A stretch of 64,000 bases of DNA from positions 9,458,001 through 9,522,000 of the forward strand of contig NC_073341.2 of the NCBI RefSeq assembly GCF_027580225.2, read 5' to 3'. The DNA is from Misgurnus anguillicaudatus (Eukaryota; Chordata; Actinopteri; Cypriniformes; Cobitidae). The position numbers and the translations under genes are program-made. Positions 55,111-64,000 of the stretch are shown here, piece by piece. How positions within the stretch are numbered: position 1 is the stretch's first letter; the number at the start of each line of letters is the position of its first letter. The notes beneath the pieces were generated by a model. That model saw only the letters and a list, made by a program, of their open reading frames with translations. It did no database searches and was not told the origin of the DNA.

Positions 55111-55775
55111 CACTCACCTAAAGGATTATTAGGAACACCATACTAATACTGTGTTTGACCCCTTCGCCTTGAGAACTGCCTTAATTCTACATGGCATTTG
55201 CAGTTGATGGAGATTTGTGGGATGCACATCCAGGGCACAAAGCTCCCGTTCCACCACATCCCAAAGATGCTCTATTGGGTTGAGATCTGGTGACTGTGGG
55301 GGCCATTTTAGTACAGTGAACTCATTGTCATGTTCAAGAAACCAATTTGAAATTATTTGAGCTTTGTGACATGGTGCATTATCCTGCTGGAAGTAGCCAT
55401 CAGAGGATGAGTACATGGTGGTCATAAATGGATGGACATGGTCAGAAACAATGCTCAGGTTGGCCGTGGCATTTAAACTATGCCCAGTTGGCACTAAGAA
55501 GCCTAAAGTGTGCCAAGAAAACATCCCCCACACCATTACACCACCACCAGCCTGCACAGTGATAACAAGGCATGATGGATCCATGTTCTCATTCTGTTTT
55601 CGCTACATTCAATTTTGGTTAGCTTGTGCAAATTGTAGCCTCTTTTTCCTATTTGTAGTGGAGATGAGTGGTACCCGGTGGGGTCTTCTGCTGTTGTAGC
55701 CCATCCGCCTCAAGGTTGTGCGTGTTGTGGCTTCACAAATGCTTTGCTGCATACCTCGGTTGTAACGAGTGGTTA
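55111..55775 (-). mobile_element. Tc1/mariner (DD36E) copy 4, truncated
   Basis: The left terminal repeat follows TA at 55109-55110. The minus strand reads HTLGFLVPTG...QQDNAPCHKAQIIS...SPDLNPIEHLWD with internal deletions (near 55196 and 55605). Homology stops at about 55775 inside the transposase, and no right end exists. Confidence 0.88.
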
Positions 55776-56637
55776 AGTGTCCAGTAATGAGCTAATAAAT
55801 TGAATCAGGTTAATTACATTAAACACATCAAAAATGTGTAGTGCTGGGTGTACTTCAGCACTAGGACGGAGAAACACTGTTTAATTTTTTTTTTGGAGGA
55901 TGTGAGAAGTATTCAATTAATTTAATTTTAATCTAAACAAGCCACCAATTTATGTTATGACCAAAATGAATGTAATTCTCAGAAATTAGATGCATGATTC
56001 TCACTTGAGGTGGCATTTACAAATAATGTTAGATCTCTTGCTATTTCTAACTGGACAGTGTATTAATACCGTCACACAAACAAACACGCAACCAGACAAA
56101 CAAAACGACAGATAATGCACAAACACTCCCATAAATGCAGATGCCCTCTATGGATGAGTGAATTATTTAGTTGTATATAAAAAAACCCACTATCGACTGA
56201 TTATCTGTGTTCTGAATTATTCATTTGTGAAGATGCTGTTGGGACGAGTTGTGTGTGTGTTTCTTGAATAAGTGAGTGATGAGGAGAGAAATGCAAAGAG
56301 GTAAAGACGGGAAGATGGGTAGAGGTCAAGTACAGGAAATGAAACCTTAGTAAGACCTACAGCAAAATAGTGACATTGCATCCTTTACATGTAGACCAAT
56401 ATTAGACATGGACATTGGATACAGGAAAAGGATGTGGATATAAAATCTTGATTCTTACCAGAAAAATAAGAAACAAGCAGAAAGGCTGGTTGCAGTTGAT
56501 TTAAAATATGGAACTATGATATGAAAGGTTAAAAAACATTGCGATTTCTGTATTTATAAGTTAAATAAACAACAACAACTAACAATGACATTATAAAAAA
56601 TGTATTTTTCTTTCATTTTGGTTACACTTTATTTTAA
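55776..56637. other. intergenic, nothing recognised
   Basis: AT-rich, with no conserved ORF and no inverted-repeat ends. Confidence 0.4.
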
Positions 56638-57519
56638 AGGGGACAAATCATGAAATTATGGCTGTTTTCATATTTAATTGCTATAATCGGGTCCCCAATG
56701 CTTCTATCAACTTAAAAAATGTGAAAAAGATCAACCCCGTAACTTATGCAACATGATCTCACAAAGTTCTGTGTTATAGTCACAGAATATTTTGCTCATT
56801 TGTCCGTTTTATTGTCATGGATCTCCGCATTTTTCCGTGTCCGTATCACGGACTTTCTTTTCCGTGTCAGTTTCATATTGGTTACTTTTAAATCATTTTC
56901 GCGTGGGTTTGGGGTTAGATATGAGGTTTGAGTTAGGATGTCACTTTAACTAGTGGTTTGTACTATTTTTTTTCCAGATTTTTAAACAATTGTCACCTGA
57001 CGTTAGGGTTAGAGTTGGGTTTCGGTTAGGATGACATTTTTTGACAATGACACGATAAATGAGCAAAATATTCTGTGACTATAACATGGAAATTTGTGAG
57101 ATCCGGTTGTAGTTTTGGTAAACCATTCTCTGCAAGCATGTGAAAAAGGTCATTTAAATTTTGCTCCTGTTGTGACGTAGAAAATGAGTCAATAATATCG
57201 GCCCTTTATCTGCACTATCCAACTACGACACTGTCATTTACTAGAGAAAGAGAGAGAGAGAAAGAAAGAAATTTACAGCACAATTGAGTTTCAATTTCAA
57301 CAAAACACCATTATAGCGATCAGTGTTTGCATTTCATCAGCTCATTTGCATTTTAAAGGACACACCCAAAAACGACACATTTTTGCTCACATCTACAAAG
57401 GTGTCAATTTTAACATGTTATAATAAATTATCTATATGATATTTTAAGCTAAACTTCACATACACACTCTGGGAACACCAAAGATTTATTTGACATCTTT
57501 AAAAAGTCTTGTGAAATGT
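56638..57519 (-). mobile_element. 882-bp AGGGGACATTTCAC-family element, inverted copy
   Basis: TTAA (56634-56637) then AGGGGACAAATCATG. The right side has GATTTATTTGACATCTTTAA and GTGAAATGT, the complement of the left end of 50794-51736, but the last ~10 bp and the TTAA are lost. The interior differs (GGGGTTAGATATGAGG). Confidence 0.75.
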
Positions 57520-57828
57520 ATAACAAAATGTACTTTGATTTTTTGCGTATTTGGAATTGTGGTCTGGACATGTTTGCTGGTTTGACTTATCTTGCAGGTT
57601 TTTGCATTGAAGCATCAATTTGCATATATTTTGTCTATAGAAATTGCCTATGCATATACTGTAATCCCCAGTTTAAGTCTCTACATATTTAATACATATA
57701 ATACATATTTAATACATTATTCATGCTACTCTGATTGTATTTATAGCACTACATGACTTAATTTATTGCTTATGTGTACTTCAGTGTACTTTATTTTGGA
57801 TAATTTAGTAACACAAGATTCGTTAATA

Positions 57829-58126
57829 CAGTGGTTCTCAAACTTTTTCCGCGTGCGGCCCCCCTTGTGTACGGTGCATTCCTTTGCAGCCCCCCCAAAG
57901 AACATTTATGACAAAAACTGTTCTAAAATGTTACATTTTAATTAAACAAAACATATTTAGTTATACAATGTAGTGCTGTTGGTTAGTAGCCTTATTTTGT
58001 TTAGGATCAATTACACAGAATTCATGATAAATTAATGTATTTTATAAAATGACATAAAACTGGGGCCCCCCTGGCACCATCTCGCAGCCCCCCTGGGGGC
58101 CCCGGACCCCAGTTTGAGAACCACTG
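57829..58126. mobile_element. 298-bp hAT-type MITE
   Basis: CAGTGGTTCTCAAACT and AGTTTGAGAACCACTG are perfect 16-bp ends flanked by CGTTAATA and CCTTAATA (one mismatch in 8). C-rich stretches lie just inside. Confidence 0.85.
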
Positions 58127-59057
58127 CCTTAATATATAAAAGCATATATATAGAAGCAACAGTTAAACATATCAGGGTTCCTACATAATTTTCATTTCAA
58201 AATTCCATATGTTTCCAGACTCAACTTTCAAAACTTCCCTACAGATTTTTCAGACTATATTTAACTTGTTCTGATAAATTGCTTTAACTTTATTGTTTCA
58301 ACTGCTAACAAGTATGTTACGTTCTAACATTTAGTATTGGAGTTTTTGCTTTTTATTAGGATAGTAAAGTAGCTAGACAGGAAGTGAGGTGCGAGAGAGA
58401 GTCGGGCGGGATGGGGAAAAGTCCATGAGCCAGGACTCGAACTCGGGTCTTCCGAAGCACAACAGCGCTACAGGGCGATGCACTTAAATTGTAGCTACTG
58501 TTGCTAACCAGAAAATGTGAAAATAAAGCAATACGTTATTATAAGTGGTGCTTCTAACACACCCGCACCTCAATATCAGTCCCAAAATTATAACCCCACA
58601 CCAATCCACAAGCAAGCAAGTCAAATGACAATGCTTAATTTGCTGTTAGGTACAGCAGACTTTAAAAGACTGTTTAAACAAGAGGCTAATTATAAATAAA
58701 ATATAAAAAAATTCTATAGACCGTTTCAGCAGTAACAACATAAACAAGCGGCTGTCGCAGTCCGCACGTAACTTCCGGTAAACTCCGCTAAGAATAAATA
58801 ACCACAAAGTTCTTTAAACGTAGTTTATTTATAAAACAAGTTAAAAAACAACACATAGGTTACATAGGAAACCAAAACATTTGTTATTTTCGACGAGGCA
58901 TTTGTTTAGCAACTAGTCAGACCATTAAAAAAACGAAACCGGAAGTAAGGTTCAGATCCAGACGTGTATCACGTGCGTCCGATGAAACCGTCTATATTAA
59001 AATATTGCCTTTTGTGACCTTAACAAACAAAATGCTAAATCAGTCACAAATTTTTAA
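58127..59057. other. intergenic, repeat fragments
   Basis: The segment near 58720-58760 (GACCGTTTCAGCAGTAACAA) repeats one at 42547-42575, showing a shared repeat. No gene seen. Confidence 0.4.
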
Positions 59058-59410
59058 AGGGTTATTAATTTACCCAAAAATGAAATTTCTATCATCATTT
59101 ACTTTGCTCATGTCATTCTAAACTAATAAGACTTTTGTTAATCTTGAATGAGATTAGTCCTAATCATTTACTCACCCCAAATGCCATCCAAGATGGCTCA
59201 AAAACTTCAATTTATTTTTTACTGAAGAAAGAAAGACATGGATATATTGGATAGCATCTTGGGGTGAACTAGTCCTTTAATAAAGGGAATGAAATTTATC
59301 TGATTTTTAAAAAATATATTAATTTGTGTTAATATAATACAGTCAGTTATGGTTTTGAAAGACATGGGGGTGAATAAATAACACATTTTCATTTTGGGTG
59401 TACTATTCCT
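59058..59410. mobile_element. TTAA-flanked MITE with a second one nested
   Basis: TTAA then AGGGTTATTAATTTACCC at the left; GGGTGTACTATTCCT then TTAA at the right. Inside, TTAGTCCTAATCATTTACTC ... GGGTGAACTAGTCC to TTAA marks a related insertion at about 59154-59279. Confidence 0.6.
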
Positions 59411-59564
59411 TTAAGAACTCCACCACTAACTTATTTTTATCCTGAAAAATGTCAAGTCTTTGGCTAACCAGGCTTTATGATTGGCAAGCCAGCCCTCGGA
59501 AAACTTGCATTTTCCCATTTTGTTTGCCGTGAAGTCCAGGCTCAAATGTAAACGCTGATGTGTA

Positions 59565-59645
59565 AATTTTTTTATATATATTTATATTTATATATTTATG
59601 TATTTATATATTTATATATATTTATATATATTTATATACATTTAG
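59565..59645. repeat. TATATTTA-rich simple repeat
   Basis: About 80 bp of alternating TTTATATA units. Confidence 0.85.
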
Positions 59646-60029
59646 AAATTCTTAATTTTATATTTAGAAAACGAAATAGGGACAAAAGTCTGGAAATGTA
59701 ACAATTTTTCCATACTTTTCTGACCTGGAAATTACTCAAATCAAATTCCATATTTTTCCAAACCCGTAGGAACCTTGACATATGAGTGATTATATAATTG
59801 CATGTACTTGGTGTCCAAAGTTTTGCTTTTTAATTATTTTAATTAATTGGTACTTGTTGTGGGTTACAAGATGCTTAGGCAATAACATTATACATTTTTC
59901 TGTAAAAAGTCTTATATAGCTAAAAATTATGATTTCCTGTTGTCCAAATTAGTGTCAGTTTTGTGAAATTTACCAATGTAGAGTAACAGTGTTGACAGTC
60001 ATGTAACAGAACTAGTCATACACAGATAC

Positions 60030-60036
60030 ACACACA

Positions 60037-60075
<39 letters not shown>
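60030..60075. repeat. (CA)n microsatellite
   Basis: Long near-pure CA run. The flanks (AGAGTAACAGTGTTGACAG; CTGTCAATACTGTTACTCTA) are themselves inverted repeats, so the run lies at the centre of a MITE of about 59870-60190. Confidence 0.85.
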
Positions 60076-60076
<1 letters not shown>

Positions 60077-60999
60077 TCTGTGCATCTGTCAATACTGTTA
60101 CTCTAACTTGGCAACAGATTAACAGACAGTAACAGAATTTCCACTGATTAATTTAGACATTTTTAGCTATATAAGTCAATCTTATATTGTTATGGCCTGT
60201 AACATTTTGTCAGTTTAAAATCACAGAGTACAGGTTTATGTAGTAAAACACATTGAGCCATATCACCCAACGCTGGCTGTCAACAGCTGTTTTCTCTTTA
60301 CATGTTGACACTAAGCAGTCACTAATGTGGTCAATCTGATAAATAGACAGCACTCGCTAATATCCCAAATGATTGGATTCGTTCGCATCCTTTTCCAGAA
60401 TTACAGCGTCGACCTCAGAGAGAATCTGTATTTACTGTTATTTAGTGTTCATATAACCACAAAACCCAACAGTTATTCACATAATGCCTGTAGTGAAGTG
60501 ATGTTTAAAAGCTTACATCTCTCTGAGGAAGCTTGGAGGAAACAAAGGAGAGGAGGATGTCCTTGTTAAAGTGACCCTCTCTTCAAATTTTTATGAAGTA
60601 CACTAGAGTAAGAGTCACTAGCCGTTGGGGTGGTACCCTTGCAGAAAGTACACATTTGGAACTAAAGTGGTCATTTTAGAGGTACATATTGGTATCAAAT
60701 GTATGTATATCTGTGTACACTGCAAAAAATGATTTTCAAGAAAAAGTTTTCTTAGTATTTTTGTCTTGTTTTCAGTAAAAATATCTAAAAATTCATAAAT
60801 TAAGATGCTTTTTCTTGATGAGCAAACGACCCAAGAAAATAAGTCTAGTTTTTAGACCAAAAATATCAAATTTAAGTGATTTTGTGCATAAAACAAGCAA
60901 AAAAATATGCCAATGGGGTAAGCACATTTTTCTTGAATCTTCCTTGAATTGAAAATTGTTCAAGATTTTTTTGCTTGTCTTATGCACAAAATCACTTAA

Positions 61000-61222
61000 A
61001 GGTGCAGTATGTAAATTTTAGCGCATCTAGTGGTGAGGTTGCGAATTGCAACCAACGGCTCAGTCCACTGCTCACCCCTTGCTTTTGTAACGAATAAAGA
61101 AGCTACAGTACCCGCCACTTGAAAAAATAGGAAATTGACGGAGACAACTTAGTAAAAATTTTTTTTGTATATTATTTAGCATTTCTGTCAAGAGATCCTT
61201 CTAAAAATTACACACTGCACCT
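61000..61222. mobile_element. 223-bp TTAA-flanked MITE (AGGTGCAGTATGTAA family)
   Basis: AGGTGCAGTATGTAAATTTT and ATTACACACTGCACCT between TTAA (60996-60999, 61223-61226). It contains GGTTGCGAATTGCAACCAAC, also in the copy at 61711. Confidence 0.85.
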
Positions 61223-61302
61223 TTAAATTTGATATTTTTTGACTAAAAACTACTTATTTTCTTGGATTGTTTTGCTCATCAAGAAAAAGCATCTTAATTT
61301 AA

Positions 61303-61582
61303 CTCTTTCGCCGCCGGCATTTTTCATGATTTTCACAAAAGTTTAATGCCTTCCAGAAAATGCTCCTTTATAAATATATAAACATGCAATATATGAAATA
61401 AAAGAACAGACCCTGTGCTTTCAAACAAAAAAATCAGTTTCATCCTACCTTCATGTGTTCTGTTTTAATTACCTCTTAAATATGTGTAGGTTTCATCAAA
61501 AACACCAAATTTTGAGCAAAAAGCAGAGATAATTACATTTTTGTGAAGAACTTTTGATAACTCGTTAATGGCGGGGAAAGAG
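61303..61582. mobile_element. 280-bp TTAA-flanked MITE (CTC.TTC.CCGCC family)
   Basis: CTCTTTCGCCGCC and GGCGGGGAAAGAG between TTAA at 61299-61302 and 61583-61586. Same family as 49481-50038. Confidence 0.85.
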
Positions 61583-61710
61583 TTAAGAATTTTTAGATAT
61601 TTTTACTGAAAACAAGACAAAAATACTAAAAACTTTTTCTTGAAAATAATTTTTTGCAGTGTATCTACTGTAAGTAGATTTTTGTAAGTAGTATTTCTAT
61701 GTTACTTTAA

Positions 61711-62081
61711 AGGTACAGTGTGTAAATTTTAGCAGCATCTAGTGGTGAGTTTGCGAATTGCAACCAACGGCTCAGTCTACTGCTCGCTTTTGAAACACAT
61801 AGAAAAGCTACGATAGCGCCACCGGACAAACATGCCATCGTCGGGGAACAACTTAGTAAAAAAAATTATCCGTAAAGGGCTTCTGTAGAAACATGGCGGC
61901 ACAAAATGGCGACTTCTATGTAAGGGGACCCTCTCTATATGTAGATAAAAAGTCTTATTCTAAGGTAATAAACACATAACGGTTCATTATGAAAGGTCTT
62001 TATACACCACTAATAATATAGCTTTGTATATTATTTTGCATTTCTGTCAAGAGATCCTTCTAAAAATTACACACTGCACCT
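61711..62081. mobile_element. 371-bp TTAA-flanked MITE, second copy of AGGTGCAGTATGTAA family
   Basis: AGGTACAGTGTGTAAATTTT and ATTACACACTGCACCT between TTAA (61707-61710, 62082-62085). About 150 bp longer than 61000-61222, with the same AAGAGATCCTTCTAAAAATT right half. Confidence 0.85.
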
Positions 62082-62269
62082 TTAACTTAATTATTAAAAA
62101 AGTTGAAAGTTGTTTAATTTGCTATGTAAGCTTATTACAAGTCAAAATTTTAAATATTAGGTTGACTTGCAAAACCAAGTTGTTTTAACTTTTTATTCAT
62201 GTACCCAATATTAGGACCTCTTTAAGGGTACTGCCGCAGTGACTGCATGCTTGGGGCTATTTTCACTCA

Positions 62270-62547
62270 TTTTTTTGACAGTTTACTTCATCTTTCTTTC
62301 ATGCAATAGACCTCATAGTAAACGATTTTGTATATTGCTTAATGAAATGTTGCAGTTGACGGTACCCATTGACTTCCATAGTATTGTTTTTTCCTAAATG
62401 GAAGTCAATTTGTACCGTCAACTGAGTGATAATTTATCAAAATGTCTTCTTTAGTGTTCATCAGAGGAAAGAAACTCATGTAGGTTTGCAACAACATAAG
62501 GGTGAATAAATGATGACACATTTTTCATTTTTGGGTGAACTATCCCT
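62270..62547. mobile_element. partial AGGGATAGTTCACCC-family MITE
   Basis: The right end TTTTGGGTGAACTATCCC is followed by TTAA (62548-62551), preceded by internal pairing of TTGACGGTACCCATTGACTT with AAGTCAATTTGTACCGTCAA. The left border is unclear. Confidence 0.6.
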
Positions 62548-62551
62548 TTAA

Positions 62552-63840
62552 ACGTTACATACAACCCGTCACATAAAGTGTTCATATTAGTTTATTGTTG
62601 TTATAAAGGAGCAAAAATCACATTCTGGTAACAATTATAAATCTTTTAAATGAATGAAATCAGAAGACCAGCGCTTTATTTCGGTAGCGCTGTGGTTTTA
62701 CGCGCACTCATGCACGTACGGTCCTTAGAGAATTTTGCTGCATGCTTTGAAAAAAAGAAATGATTGCTCTGAGTGCCATGGATGTGTTTTTAAAAGCATT
62801 TAGCCCTCTGGCAATTAGTTAGGTCTTAATGTACAATGTCAAAACAAGCTATCGATCCACTGATTGATCAATCCTCTATCCATTTTCCCATCTGCCTATG
62901 TCAGTGAAACAAGAGGGGGAGCTGGAAGCAGTTCTTTAGTTTTTATTTTTCCCAAGTCGCTCTCACTGTACCTTGTTCTGACTCTCCATTAAGTTGTGCT
63001 ACATTTCCTCTATAGCAATACATGAATTGTACCATTGGCATTTCATCACAAATTGGTCTTTATCATTTTACACATGACGTTAATATGGAGACAGGCAGCT
63101 GATAAGATATAAACAATAAGAGTTGTCAATAAAGTGCATTGTAGTGCCTATAGGTCAATATATTCGGCCCATGTCGTCTAACCACCCTGTTTGGACCTTT
63201 ATTGACCAACCTATAAACACGTGCACATAACTCACTGTCAGTTACACACGCCCACCAACTCCAGATAATAAGCCACATGAACACAGATGATGAAGTAAGA
63301 CATAACACTTTTATTAAATACAATGTAGGACGACTGACTGGTCCTTATTTAGAGATAAAGAAATCATATAGCTGACGTTTGATTGTACTTTTGTAGATGA
63401 GTGAATAGCTGTATAGTGAAATCACAAATTTATCAGCTTCTTCCCTGAACAGCTTTCCCAGCCGTCAGTATAGCTGAAAACATATTAAGACAATCAAAAG
63501 TGTCTCTTAAGATGCCTCTTATAAAGGTTGGGTTTAATTCTGCAGTTTTACAGCCATTCGGGAACATCCGAAGAGGATGTGTACATTTGAAACAGCTTGC
63601 ATATGCAGTCACAATTTGTTGTCCTTTCTCAGGACGCTTGTGGGTTTTTGTGAAAGGTAAAGATAACCCAAAACACCGGTCTATTCAGATTAGTATATCT
63701 GAGATAACTGTTCCTCCGAATACTGTCAAGAACATGACCTCATCATATTTCACCACAAAAACAAGAAGAAAATAAAAAATATATATATTTTGCTCAGAGG
63801 ACTGTTTTATACGGAGCCCCTAAGGGGACATGGAGCAAAA
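62552..63840. other. intergenic, no gene recognised
   Basis: Mostly unique-looking, AT-rich sequence. A 91-codon ORF at 63500-63775 has no domain I recognise and no splice context. Confidence 0.4.
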
Positions 63841-63856
63841 ATTAAATAAAGTTTAG

Positions 63857-63997
63857 TTTCGCGTGCGCACGTAAAACTATCATGTGGGCACATGAAACTA
63901 TCGCGTGCGCACGCAAAACTAAACTTTAAAAAAATTCTGCACATGAAGTTTTCGCGCGAGCACATGCTAGTTTCACGTGAGCACGCGAAACTAAACA
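63857..63997. repeat. tandem array of short self-complementary units
   Basis: Units of about 21-24 bp share a core such as CGCGTGCGCACG followed by NAAACTA. Variants have CATGTGGGCACATG and CACGTGAGCACGCG. Roughly six units run to the window edge, so the array may continue. Confidence 0.65.
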
Positions 63998-64000
63998 CAT

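Larger units (their letters stand above)
60718..61661. mobile_element. mariner-type MITE with TA sites, host to two insertions
   Basis: CACTGCAAAAAATGATTTTC and AATAATTTTTTGCAGTG ends with TA at 60716-60717 and 61662-61663. Long arms of about 280 bp pair, including CTTGATGAGCAAA / TTTGCTCATCAAG. It holds the TTAA elements at 61000-61222 and 61303-61582. Confidence 0.85.

Noticed and set aside
63500..63775. 91-codon + strand ORF
   Set aside because: No domain, conservation cue or splice context; chance ORF length for this size of AT-rich DNA.

Overview
The window is vertebrate nuclear DNA, and the evidence points to a ray-finned fish, probably a cyprinid. One large spliced gene is split by long introns, there are no compact bacterial-style genes, and the introns are packed with the short inverted-repeat transposons, hAT and Tc1/mariner relics and tRNA-derived SINEs typical of cypriniform genomes. 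Calling it a cyprinid is inference from repeat style; nothing here fixes the species.

The only gene I can support on protein evidence is agtpbp1 (cytosolic carboxypeptidase 1, CCP1), on the + strand. I reconstructed 23 coding exons from 9318 to a stop codon at 52489-52491. All have AG/GT boundaries, and phases match at every junction except one. They cover nearly the whole protein: the ARM-like N-terminal region, acidic linker, beta-sandwich N-domain, M14 zinc carboxypeptidase domain and C-terminal tail. By comparison with known CCP1 proteins about 50 N-terminal residues are missing; their exon(s) probably lie before the window. Exon 5 has nine A bases (16056-16064) where the reading frame needs eight. 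As written this shifts the frame and ends it at a TAA at 18031-18033. An assembly homopolymer error is the simplest explanation.

Layout: 1-9.3 kb is repeat-rich upstream or intronic DNA with a possible TATA promoter and first exon near 1.42-1.48 kb and a decayed THAP-domain fragment at 8.5-8.8 kb. 9.3-52.5 kb is agtpbp1, with most intron length made of transposons. 52.5-54.8 kb looks like a long 3' UTR carrying its own repeats. 54.8-64 kb is intergenic, with nested MITEs, microsatellites and no recognisable gene.

The repeats fall into recognisable sets: (1) four copies of one Tc1/mariner-type element whose transposase has DD36E spacing (the Incomer type), one full length but frameshifted, one close to full length, one internally deleted and one truncated; (2) many MITE families ending in AGG...CCT and flanked by TTAA; (3) hAT-type elements with 8-bp target duplications; (4) SINEs with a tRNA-like head. 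Several insertions are nested, which gives a relative order of events. I found no CRISPR array, operon, viral genome or new multi-gene system. The observations most worth following are the homopolymer frameshift, a perfect 35-bp hairpin, the DD36E family with a deletion derivative, and large inverted repeat pairs around agtpbp1 exons.
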